A stretch of 10,513 bases of DNA from assembly GCA_030638405.1 (NCBI GenBank), contig DAOWER010000173.1:1-10513 (forward strand), in the 5' to 3' direction. Positions 1 to 6,198 of the stretch are shown piece by piece (positions within the stretch are counted from its first letter, which is position 1; every line of letters begins with the position of its first letter). The notes beneath the pieces were generated by a model that saw only the letters and a list, made by a program, of their open reading frames with translations, did not search any database and was not told the DNA's origin. The position numbers and the translations under genes were made by a program. The DNA is from Candidatus Eiseniibacteriota bacterium. Its GTDB lineage: Bacteria; Joyebacterota; Joyebacteria; Joyebacterales; Joyebacteraceae.

Positions 1-387
1 AACGACGGAGACGAGGTGACGGCCAGCTTCTACGGCTACGACATCACGCCGGGCGCCAGTCCGTCGCACCGCATCTGGGGCTCCTACACGACCTCCGAGG
101 ACATCAACAACTACCTGGCAGCGGCCAGCGGCAGCTCCGAGTACACGGCCGGACTCGGTTGGGACCGCGTCGAGTACACCTGGACCTTCGCGGGTGGAGA
201 CGGAAACGCGCTGGTGATCCAGGACCGCCTCTACAGCACTCCGTCGACGAGCGACCCGGATCACACGGACTACTGGGTGGACTACGTCTCTGTGACTTCT
301 CCGGCCCACTCCACCCAGATATTCCCGGGCGAGGGCACGCCCGTCGAGGACTCGACGTGGGCTGCCATCAAGGCGCTGTTCAGGTAG
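1..387 (+). CDS. Secreted or surface protein of unknown function, C-terminal part (5' end outside window)
   Basis: The frame is open from the first base and ends at TAG 385-387, so only the last 128 residues are visible. A GTG at 16 could be read as a start, but nothing like a ribosome binding site precedes it and the frame continues upstream, so this is a truncated gene. The visible part has no cysteine and is rich in Ser, Thr, Gly, Asp and aromatic residues (for example YTWTFAGGDGNALVIQDRLY), with alternating hydrophobic positions typical of extracellular beta-sandwich domains. The last residues, after a Gly/Pro/Glu linker, are STWAAIKALFR. This short amphipathic end resembles C-terminal tails I associate with secreted proteins of Eisenbacteria-like genomes, an impression I cannot verify here. 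No catalytic motif is visible and the function is unknown. A hairpin follows the stop. Confidence 0.7.
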   Translation, partial: NDGDEVTASFYGYDITPGASPSHRIWGSYTTSEDINNYLAAASGSSEYTAGLGWDRVEYTWTFAGGDGNALVIQDRLYSTPSTSDPDHTDYWVDYVSVTSPAHSTQIFPGEGTPVEDSTWAAIKALFR

Positions 388-396
388 CCTGCCTGA

Positions 397-412
397 GCTC
401 CCGTTTGGGAGC
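397..412 (+). other. Small stem-loop just after the secreted-protein gene
   Basis: GCTCCC (397-402) and GGGAGC (407-412) form a perfect 6-bp stem around a GTTT loop, ten bases after the stop codon. No T-run follows. It may help end transcription together with the larger hairpin downstream or protect the 3' end of the mRNA, but on its own it is weak. Confidence 0.4.
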
Positions 413-433
413 AGAGCACGCATAGGCGACGCC

Positions 434-463
434 GAGGGGCTCCGTGACCAGACGGAGCCCCTC
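434..463 (+). terminator. 12-bp perfect stem-loop, probable transcription terminator of the secreted-protein gene
   Basis: GAGGGGCTCCGT (434-445) pairs perfectly with ACGGAGCCCCTC (452-463) around a six-base loop. It lies 47 bases after the stop at 387 and about 60 bases before the next promoter, which is the expected place for a terminator. No T-run follows directly; the nearest is TTTT about 20 bases on, within CATTTTGCC. It may be a GC-rich non-canonical intrinsic terminator or a 3'-end stabiliser. Confidence 0.6.
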
Positions 464-522
464 CCGCGTACGGTCGCCGCCATTTTGCCGGGGCACGACC
501 AGCGGACGGAGCGCCGCGTCAG

Positions 523-551
523 TTGACAAGGCCCACCCGTCGTGCTAACGT
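523..551 (+). promoter_or_regulatory. Sigma-70-type promoter of the TPR gene, with extended -10
   Basis: The -35 box TTGACA (523-528) is a perfect consensus match. After a 17-base spacer comes TAACGT (546-551) as the -10 hexamer, directly preceded by TGC (543-545), the TGn of an extended -10 element. The predicted transcript starts near 558 and gives a leader of about 70 bases to the chosen start codon at 630. The TGC-TAA core is shared with the promoter proposed on the opposite strand at 6151-6180, which supports both. Confidence 0.7.
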
Positions 552-629
552 ATTCCCTCAGACCGAACCGCCGGGGGAGGGGTACCAGGCTCTTTCGGCG
601 CATTGTCAGACACCCGCACGGAGGTCACG

Positions 630-1316
630 TTGAGCAAGAGGACGCGCGTTACTAAGAAGGGGCTCAAGCACGACGCCCTTCTGGAGACCACTGCGAAGGG
701 AACCAAGTTCGTCGAGGACCACATGAACAAGGTTCTCACAGGCGTGGCGGTCGTCGTTGTCGTTGCCGTGGTCGTTGTGATGGTGGTGCGTGGGCAGAAG
801 GCGACGGAGCTGGCTGCCAGCGCCGATCTGATCACGGCCTCGCAGAGCGCAAGCTCGGGACTGCTCGCGCAGGCGTCGCAGGAATACCAGGCTCTCATCG
901 ACACCTACCCGGGCACGCGGAGCGCCGGCGCAGCAACGTGCTACCTGGGAACCATCTTCTTCCAGCAGCAGCAGTACGATCCCGCGCTTGAGAACTTCGA
1001 GGCATTTCTTGACAGATACGGTACTCATGGCACTCTTGGGAAGGTCGCACTGGAGGGTAAGGCCTCTGTGCTGGAGCAGAGGCGCGACTTCGCCGCGGCG
1101 GCCGATATCTACAAGCAGCTCGCCGCGCAGTCGCGAGACCTCGACTCCACGGTCGCAAGGTATCTCGCCGACGCCATGCGCTGCTACCGCTCGGCCAACG
1201 ACTGGGAGGCCCTCAGGGAGACGGCCACCGAGATCGTCGACAATCATCCGGACACACCGTGGGCCGGTGACGCCCGCACGAACCTCGCAGAGGCGAGCGT
1301 CTACCTGAGTTCGTAG
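630..1316 (+). CDS. Membrane-anchored TPR protein, YfgM-like
   Basis: This 228-residue protein starts at TTG 630. GGAGGT (620-625) lies four bases upstream, whereas an in-frame TTG at 603 has no well-placed ribosome binding site. The N-terminus is basic (MSKRTRVTKKGLKHD), as in YfgM-like proteins of many phyla. A single transmembrane segment covers residues 35-53 and is made almost only of valine. The rest is TPR-like and probably periplasmic: helix pairs with repeat signatures around 82-95 (QEYQALIDTYPG), 101-130 (YLGTIFFQQQQYDPALENF), 139-170 and 183-225. The arrangement (cytoplasmic basic tail, one membrane pass, TPR domain) suggests an inner-membrane scaffold or chaperone-like partner, as YfgM is for the Sec translocon in enterics; that function is inferred from family resemblance only. 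It has its own promoter and is followed by a stem-loop, so it is likely monocistronic. Confidence 0.8.
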   Translation: MSKRTRVTKKGLKHDALLETTAKGTKFVEDHMNKVLTGVAVVVVVAVVVVMVVRGQKATELAASADLITASQSASSGLLAQASQEYQALIDTYPGTRSAGAATCYLGTIFFQQQQYDPALENFEAFLDRYGTHGTLGKVALEGKASVLEQRRDFAAAADIYKQLAAQSRDLDSTVARYLADAMRCYRSANDWEALRETATEIVDNHPDTPWAGDARTNLAEASVYLSS

Positions 1317-1386
1317 CGCGACACGCGTCCGTCCCCGCCAGCTCTCTCACGAGCGAATCCACTGAACGCTTGAACCCGCACACTTC

Positions 1387-1419
1387 AACGGCGGCCTTCC
1401 GAAAGGGAAGTCCGCCGTT
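1387..1419 (+). terminator. Stem-loop after the TPR gene, probable terminator
   Basis: AACGGCGG (1387-1394) pairs with CCGCCGTT (1412-1419). After one C/T mismatch the stem continues with CTTCC (1396-1400) and GGAAG (1406-1410) around a GAAAG loop, giving 13 pairs in all. It starts 70 bases after the TPR stop codon. No T-run follows, like the hairpin at 434-463, so the two may be the same kind of GC-rich 3'-end structure. Confidence 0.55.
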
Positions 1420-1432
1420 CTGCATCCCACGG

Positions 1433-1472
1433 GCGGGGCCGGCGAGCCACCAGCGGGGCCGGGGAGCCACCA
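1433..1472. repeat. Tandem duplication of a 20-bp unit
   Basis: Two adjacent copies, 1433-1452 and 1453-1472, differ at one position only (C 1443 versus G 1463). The unit starts GCGGGGCCGG and ends GAGCCACCA. It lies in non-coding DNA between two convergent transcription units. Slipped-strand duplication is the simplest origin. Confidence 0.85.
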
Positions 1473-1628
1473 CACGACAGTGCCCGAGTAGGCCGCAGCG
1501 GCGCCGGAGGGGGCCCCGTGGTCGAGCCTGTCCGCCCTCTCCCCATACGTCGCATAATACATATTCTGTAAACTACTGAATCAGAGGCACGGAATCAGAG
1601 GCTGGGAAACGACCGCTCCGGAGCACGA

Positions 1629-1659
1629 AAAGGCCGGCCCTGTGGCGGCGCCGGCCCTT
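1629..1659 (-). terminator. Intrinsic terminator of the leuS transcription unit
   Basis: Read on the - strand, AAGGGCCGGC (1659-1650) pairs with GCCGGCCTTT (1638-1629): ten pairs including one G-T wobble. The 3' arm runs into TTTT (1631-1628). A second hairpin lies just upstream (1660-1678). The position, about 40 bases after the stop of the last - strand gene, fits the end of the leuS operon. Confidence 0.75.
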
Positions 1660-1678
1660 CCCCGGGTGCTCCCCGGGG
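1660..1678 (-). other. Hairpin directly before the leuS-unit terminator
   Basis: CCCCGGG and CCCGGGG (1660-1666 and 1672-1678) form a 7-bp all-GC stem with a five-base loop. It abuts the terminator hairpin with no gap, making a double stem-loop at the end of the transcript. It begins about 18 bases after the stop codon at 1697-1699. Confidence 0.55.
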
Positions 1679-1696
1679 TTACCTCTGCCCTGGATG

Positions 1697-1942
1697 CTAC
1701 TCCGGATCGTCGTCCGGCATTGGGACCTCGGTGAATCTGGGAATGGTGCCCCGCGCGCGCTCGTCGGGGTCCCCGTCGACCGGGTCGGCATCGACGTCCA
1801 CCGCCGAGACGCTGAAGCCGGGGCTCATGAGCAGCTCGGCCGGGATGTCCTCTCTGCTGTCGAACAACCTGGATTCTCCGGGCTGGAAGGTCAGGTCGCC
1901 GTTCTCGTAGGTTTCCTTGCCTCGCCATGTGAGCCTGACCAT
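1697..1942 (-). CDS. Small acidic protein of unknown function downstream of leuS
   Basis: This 81-residue frame starts with ATG at 1942. AAGGAG sits six bases upstream on the - strand, and the leuS stop is 39 bases upstream, so it is likely co-transcribed with leuS and ends at the double hairpin. The first half (MVRLTWRGKETYENGDLTFQ, then PGESRLF and a helix-like EDIPAELLMSPGF) has the look of a small beta-barrel fold in which a short strand, a PGE turn and a terminal helix recur; similar small domains occur in phage head proteins, but no phage gene is near. The C-terminal 30 residues are rich in Asp, Glu and Pro and are probably disordered. There is no cysteine, signal peptide or membrane segment, so it is likely cytoplasmic. 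I do not recognise the family. Confidence 0.7.
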   Translation of the reverse strand: MVRLTWRGKETYENGDLTFQPGESRLFDSREDIPAELLMSPGFSVSAVDVDADPVDGDPDERARGTIPRFTEVPMPDDDPE

Positions 1943-1981
1943 GGAGTGCTCCTTGCCGTACAGGGCCGTGACGGCCCAGGG

Positions 1982-4477
1982 CTAGCCCACGACCAGATTC
2001 AGGATCCTGTCCTGGACGTGGATGACCTTCCGGACCGTCTTGCCTTCGAGGTGCCTCTTGATACGCTCGTCGGCCATGGCCAGCGTCATCACGGCCTCCT
2101 CGGAGGCGCCGCGCTCGGCCTCAACCTCAGCGCGGAGTTTGCCGTTGAGCTGGACGGCAACGGTCACGACGTCCTCGGCGGCGGCCAGCTCGTCGAACGT
2201 CGGCCACGCAGCCGCGAACACCGAGCCGCGGCCGCCCATGCGCTCCCACAGCTCCTCCGATACGTGAGGCACCATGGGAGCGAGCAGCAGGACCACGCTC
2301 TCCACCGCCTCGGACACGGCCGCTCGCTCGACACCGGTCGCGTCCCTCCCATCGAACTCGTCGATGAACGCGCGCGTCGCGTTGACAAGCTCCATCGTCG
2401 CCGCTACGGCCGTGTTGAAGTGGAACGCCTCGAAGTCGGCCGTCACCTTCCTGATGGTCTGGTGCGTCTTTCTGTGCAGGTTGTTCACGTTGTCAGGGAG
2501 GCCGTCGCAGGCCAGCTCACTGCAGACTGCTTCCGAGGCCGCCGGGTCGAAGGACCACTCGAGTGCGAGGTTCCAGACGCGGTTGAGGAATCGGTGCGCC
2601 CCCTCGCCCGCGGTGTCGTTCCACTCCGCGTCCCGGTCGGGCGGTCCGCTGAAGAGCGTGTAGAGCCGCTCGGTGTCGGCGCCGTAGCGCGCGATCAGCT
2701 CGTCCGGCGGGACGACGTTGCCCAGCGACTTCGACATCTTCGCACCGTCCTTCGTGATCATGCCCTGACAGAAAAGCCGCTCTATCGGCTCGTCGAACGA
2801 CAGAAGCCCCAAATCCCTGAGAACCTTCGTCATGAACCTGACGAAGATGAGGTGGCCGCACGCGTGCTCGATCCCGCCGATGTACCTGTCGACCGGGAGC
2901 CATCTGTCGACGTCCGCCTTGACGAACGGAACCGACTCCTCGCCGGGCGAGATGTAGCGCAGCAGGTACCAGCTGGAATCGACGAACGTGTCGAGCGTGT
3001 CGGTCTCCCTCCTCCCCTTCCCACCGCACTTCGGGCAGGTCGTGTTCAGGAAGGTCTCCGAGGTGGTCAGCGGGGATTCGCCTTTGCCCGAGAACGTGAC
3101 GTCGGTGGGCAAGAGAACGGGGAGGTCGTCGAAAGGAACGGGCTGAATGCCGCACTGGTCGCAGTAGATGATCGGAATGGGCGTGCCCCAGTAGCGCTGC
3201 CTCGAGACAAGCCAGTCCCTCAGGCGGAAGCTGACGGTCCGGCGCCCGATGCCACCATCCTCCATCCAGCCGGCGATCTTCTCCATCGCGTCGCGGTTGG
3301 GAAGCCCGTCGAACTGCGCGGAATTCGTCTGGACGCCGTCTTCCACGTACGCCTCCGCCATCGTCTCGCAGTCGAGAGGGCCGCCGGGCCTGTCGATGAC
3401 CACGCGGATGGGCAAGCCGTAGTTGCGCGCAAATTCGAAGTCCCTCTGGTCGTGCGCCGGGACCGCCATGACGGCACCGGTCCCGTACTCCATGAGCACG
3501 TAGTTCGCGACCCACAGCTGTACCTTCTCGCCGTTGACGGGGTTGACCACGTGCCGCCCGGTCCAGACGCCTTCTTTCGGAACGTCGGCGTCACCGCGCA
3601 CGATCGAGCCCTCGGCCTTGACGCGGTCGGCGAAGGCCGTCACTTCCGCCTCGCGCTCGGTGCCGGCAACGAGCCCCGGAAGCGCCGGATGCTCCGCCGC
3701 CATCACCATGTAGGTAACGCCGAATATCGTGTCCACACGGGTCGTGAAGCACGGAAGCGGCTCCCCGGTCTCGGCGACCTCGAAGTCGATCTCGACACCT
3801 TCACTGCGCCCGATCCAGTGGCGCTGCATCAGCTTGACGCGCTCCGGCCAGCCGGGCAGTCTGTCCAGGCCCTCGAGCAGTCCGTCGGCGTAGTCCGTGA
3901 TCTTGAAGAACCACTGCTCAAGGTCGCGTATGGTCACGACCGACCTGCACCGCTCACACTTCCCCTCGACCACCTGCTCGTTCGCCAGGACCGTGGCGCA
4001 CGACGGGCACCAGTTGACCGGCGCGCCCTTTCGATAGGCCAGACCCTGCTCGAAGAGCTTGAGGAATATCCACTGCGTCCACCTGTAGAAGGCGGGCTCG
4101 TGCGACGCGAATTCCCGGTCCCAATCGTAGCCGATCCCCCACTTCCGGAACTGGTCCTTCATCTTGACGATGTTGGCGTCCGTCCAGACCGGTGGGTGGA
4201 TGCCCTTCTCAATGGCGGCGTTCTCGGCCGGCAGCCCGAACGCGTCCCATCCCATGGGCGTCAGGACGGACCTCCCCGTCATCATCCTGTACCGCGAAAC
4301 GGAGTCGCCGATGATGTAGTTGCGCCCGTGGCCCACGTGGAGGTCGCCGGACGGATACGGGTACATCACCAGGCAGTAGTACCTGTTCTCGGAGTCGGTC
4401 GGGCATCGGAAGAGGCTCTGCTCGTCCCACCGTTCCTGCCACTTCGGCTCTATTTCAGCGAATGGGTAGCGTGTCAT
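1982..4477 (-). CDS. leuS: Leucyl-tRNA synthetase
   Basis: This cytoplasmic class I synthetase of 831 residues charges tRNA-Leu with leucine, using ATP. The class I signatures are present: HVGH at 47-50 (after MYPYPSGDL) and KMSKS at 580-584. A first zinc knuckle has Cys 157, 160, 174 and 177. The CP1 editing domain (about 225-415) carries TTRVDT at 245-250 and GTGAVMAVPAHDQRD at 332-346, the pocket that hydrolyses mischarged norvaline and isoleucine. A second CxxC pair set is at 439/442 and 481/484, before ETDTLDTFVDSSWY; I recall it in Thermus-type but not E. coli LeuRS. The stretch LFCQGMITKDGAKMSKS is short, so the leucine-specific insertion that precedes KMSKS in E. coli is missing. The C-terminus (DRILNLVVG) is typical. 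ATG 4477 has a GAGAGG about nine bases upstream. Length is within the family's 800-880. Confidence 0.97.
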   Translation of the reverse strand: MTRYPFAEIEPKWQERWDEQSLFRCPTDSENRYYCLVMYPYPSGDLHVGHGRNYIIGDSVSRYRMMTGRSVLTPMGWDAFGLPAENAAIEKGIHPPVWTDANIVKMKDQFRKWGIGYDWDREFASHEPAFYRWTQWIFLKLFEQGLAYRKGAPVNWCPSCATVLANEQVVEGKCERCRSVVTIRDLEQWFFKITDYADGLLEGLDRLPGWPERVKLMQRHWIGRSEGVEIDFEVAETGEPLPCFTTRVDTIFGVTYMVMAAEHPALPGLVAGTEREAEVTAFADRVKAEGSIVRGDADVPKEGVWTGRHVVNPVNGEKVQLWVANYVLMEYGTGAVMAVPAHDQRDFEFARNYGLPIRVVIDRPGGPLDCETMAEAYVEDGVQTNSAQFDGLPNRDAMEKIAGWMEDGGIGRRTVSFRLRDWLVSRQRYWGTPIPIIYCDQCGIQPVPFDDLPVLLPTDVTFSGKGESPLTTSETFLNTTCPKCGGKGRRETDTLDTFVDSSWYLLRYISPGEESVPFVKADVDRWLPVDRYIGGIEHACGHLIFVRFMTKVLRDLGLLSFDEPIERLFCQGMITKDGAKMSKSLGNVVPPDELIARYGADTERLYTLFSGPPDRDAEWNDTAGEGAHRFLNRVWNLALEWSFDPAASEAVCSELACDGLPDNVNNLHRKTHQTIRKVTADFEAFHFNTAVAATMELVNATRAFIDEFDGRDATGVERAAVSEAVESVVLLLAPMVPHVSEELWERMGGRGSVFAAAWPTFDELAAAEDVVTVAVQLNGKLRAEVEAERGASEEAVMTLAMADERIKRHLEGKTVRKVIHVQDRILNLVVG

Positions 4478-4527
4478 GCGACCGAACCTCTCTTCTGTTC
4501 ATCGTTCGCTTCGTTCCGATAAGAGAA

Positions 4528-4554
4528 GGCCGGCACCGGGAAGCGGTGCCGGCC
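4528..4554 (-). terminator. Terminator of the FadL-like gene
   Basis: GGCCGGCACCG (4528-4538) and CGGTGCCGGCC (4544-4554) form a perfect 11-bp stem around a five-base loop. On the - strand it lies 24 bases after the stop of the outer-membrane protein gene, and a pyrimidine-rich tail TTCTCTTATC follows. It separates that gene from leuS, so leuS should have its own promoter in the 50 bases before its start. I could not see a convincing one there. Confidence 0.75.
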
Positions 4555-4578
4555 CAAAGATCAACCTCCGCTGTCCCG

Positions 4579-6027
4579 CTAGAACGCATACGTGAACGAA
4601 AGTGACGGGATAAGGAGGTCCTCGATGTGCTTCCCGTTCATGTCGTCGGTCCCCACGATCCTGCGCTCGTCTCCCGCGTGGTACTCGAGCGCGAACGAGG
4701 CGCGCCAGAAGTCCTGGCGGTAGGTCACGCCCATGCCGATCACGTTCTTGGCCGTCTGTGGCATGACGAAGTCGTAGTACTCATCCGCGACCGGTGACGG
4801 CGCACTCCTGTAGCCCATGTTGAGCGCCAGCGAGCGTCCCAGCCTGTAGTCGAAGCCGACGGCCACCTGGACGGTGTCTTCCCAGTTGAACTTGGTCGAC
4901 TCCAGATCCGTCTTCTCGAGCGGCACCAGAGCCTGGATGTCCTCCGGAATCCAAGTGCTGCCCCAGACGACGTTCCTGTCGATCCCGTCGATGCTGGACC
5001 ACGCGGTCCACTGCACGTCACCGGTCATCGTCAGGCCGTCGAACAGGAAGTCGCGGTAGGCGAAGCCGGCACCGGCCCACATCGGGTACTTGACCTTGAA
5101 GTCGGTCGCGTATTTGAGCGTCGTCACATCCGAACCGATGATCTCTGCGAGCTCATCCACGAAGTCGAAGTGAACCTCCAACGTCCCGTCGTAGTCCATG
5201 GTCGTCGGCGTCCTGAACGATAGACCTGCACTGATCTGGCTGCTTGCGCGATAGAGGACACCCACGGTGGCGCCATAGCCCCACCCGACGACGTCGTCTG
5301 TCACCTGCACGGGCGTTATGAAAAGCCCATAGTCATCCTCGGGCTCCGGCGTGTCGATGGTGAAGGTGACCGTGCTCATGACGACATCGCTGAGCTTGAA
5401 GTGACCGTAGGTGAAGTTCGCTGTAACGCCTACGCTCAGACCGGGTACCACCTCCGTGGCGAAGACCGGCGAGATCACGTAAGCCTTCATTCTGCTCTCG
5501 TAGTCCTGCGCCTCGCCGATGAGGCTCTTGTAGTCGAAGTCATGCTCGTGCCGGATGAAGTCACGGTTGCTGAGCACGTCGTCGCCGCTCCATGTCGTGC
5601 CGTACTCGGTCAGGGTGTAGGCGGCGACTCCCACCTTGTCGAACACCGAACGCAAGGGTCCGGCGTCCAAGAAGAAGAACACCCCGGGCGCGATGTGGTT
5701 GGCCACCTGGTTGGTCGCCCCGATGTCGGCCATGGCGAAGCGATCCGCGGCGTCCCCGTACCCGTCATACCTCACGTACCCGTCACGGGAGGCGAGCGAC
5801 ACGACGTCGTGCCCCGTGGCGGTCACCTCCATACCCTTGATCTGAGTGATGCCGGCAGGGTTCCAGTAGACGGCGCTGTAATCGTCGGCAAGACCGATGA
5901 AGGCACCACCCATGGCGCCCGCGCGCGGGCCCACCGTTGGCGTGTAGAAACCGTTAGCAAGTGCCAGCGCCGGTCCCAGAATCAGCACCGCAAGGCACGT
6001 CATCAGCATGCTTCCGCTGGAACGCAT
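4579..6027 (-). CDS. FadL/OMPP1/TodX-family outer-membrane channel
   Basis: This is a predicted outer-membrane beta-barrel of 482 residues for uptake of hydrophobic compounds such as long-chain fatty acids. I chose ATG 6027 although the frame extends to 6135: AGGAGG (6035-6040) lies seven bases upstream, and the protein then begins with a signal peptide (MRSSGSMLMTCLAVLILGPA, then LALA) probably cut before Asn25. The mature N-terminus has the family hallmark: NGFYTPTVGPRAGAMGGAF (25-43) followed by ADDYSAVYWNPAGI (47-60), with the NPA motif of the FadL plug. Many aromatic-rich alternating strands follow, and the protein ends in LSFTYAF, with a terminal Phe as expected for Bam-dependent insertion. 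It is slightly longer than E. coli FadL (about 446). It has its own promoter in the gap after nth and its own terminator, so it is likely monocistronic. The substrate cannot be told from the sequence. Confidence 0.87.
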   Translation of the reverse strand: MRSSGSMLMTCLAVLILGPALALANGFYTPTVGPRAGAMGGAFIGLADDYSAVYWNPAGITQIKGMEVTATGHDVVSLASRDGYVRYDGYGDAADRFAMADIGATNQVANHIAPGVFFFLDAGPLRSVFDKVGVAAYTLTEYGTTWSGDDVLSNRDFIRHEHDFDYKSLIGEAQDYESRMKAYVISPVFATEVVPGLSVGVTANFTYGHFKLSDVVMSTVTFTIDTPEPEDDYGLFITPVQVTDDVVGWGYGATVGVLYRASSQISAGLSFRTPTTMDYDGTLEVHFDFVDELAEIIGSDVTTLKYATDFKVKYPMWAGAGFAYRDFLFDGLTMTGDVQWTAWSSIDGIDRNVVWGSTWIPEDIQALVPLEKTDLESTKFNWEDTVQVAVGFDYRLGRSLALNMGYRSAPSPVADEYYDFVMPQTAKNVIGMGVTYRQDFWRASFALEYHAGDERRIVGTDDMNGKHIEDLLIPSLSFTYAF

Positions 6028-6150
6028 CACACATCCTCCTCTCAAGCGACGAAATGCTCGGGGGCACGGTCCGGCCACGCGCACCGATATACGAGTGCGT
6101 ATTCCGGAGACAGTCGCGCGGATGCGCGCCGGCACGGAACCGCCTATATC

Positions 6151-6180
6151 TGATTAGCACAGGCAGGGAAGCCCCGTCAA
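6151..6180 (-). promoter_or_regulatory. Sigma-70-type promoter of the FadL-like gene
   Basis: On the - strand, TTGACG (6180-6175) is followed after 18 bases by TAATCA (6156-6151), preceded by TGC. The TGC-TAA core and the TTGAC box match those of the promoter at 523-551. It begins 18 bases past the nth stop and gives a leader of about 115 bases. That leader contains small GC-rich stems (for example GCGCG 6116-6120 with CGCGC 6125-6129) but nothing I recognise as a riboswitch. Confidence 0.6.
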
Positions 6181-6198
6181 GCCATTTCTGGCAGGCGC

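Larger units (their letters stand above)
1317..1696. other. Convergent intergenic region without a credible gene
   Basis: These 380 bases separate the + strand TPR gene from the - strand leuS unit. They hold the stem-loop at 1387-1419, the 20-bp tandem repeat at 1433-1472, a conspicuously AT-rich stretch of about 40 bases (roughly 1546-1585) in otherwise GC-rich DNA, an 11-bp direct repeat GAATCAGAGGC at 1578-1588 and 1592-1602, and the double hairpin at 1629-1678. Short open frames here cross the hairpins, lack ribosome binding sites and have arginine/proline-rich nonsense composition, so I call no gene. Confidence 0.7.

Noticed and set aside
603..629. Upstream TTG start for the TPR protein
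   Set aside because: The nearest purine-rich run is over 20 bases away, whereas TTG 630 has GGAGGT four bases upstream and gives the N-terminus usual for the family.
606..1247. A 213-codon frame on the - strand across the TPR gene, with a His/Asn/Asp-rich run
   Set aside because: The run is the complement of the valine codons of the transmembrane segment. There is no ribosome binding site, and the TPR reading is well supported.
1370..1579. A 69-codon frame in the convergent intergenic region
   Set aside because: It crosses a terminator-like stem and the 20-bp tandem repeat, has no ribosome binding site and has an Arg/Pro-rich nonsense composition.
1694..4522. A 942-codon open frame on the + strand opposite leuS
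   Set aside because: It is the mirror of leuS, a certain gene, in GC-rich DNA where antisense frames stay open. Its translation is Arg/Val/Asp-rich with no domain pattern.
6028..6135. N-terminal extension of 36 residues on the FadL-like protein
   Set aside because: It would place an Arg-rich segment before the signal peptide. The ATG at 6027 has a strong AGGAGG seven bases upstream, so the stretch is 5' leader.
5401..6153. A 250-codon frame on the + strand opposite the FadL-like gene
   Set aside because: It is antisense to a well-supported outer-membrane gene and runs through that gene's promoter and leader. The translation has no recognisable feature.
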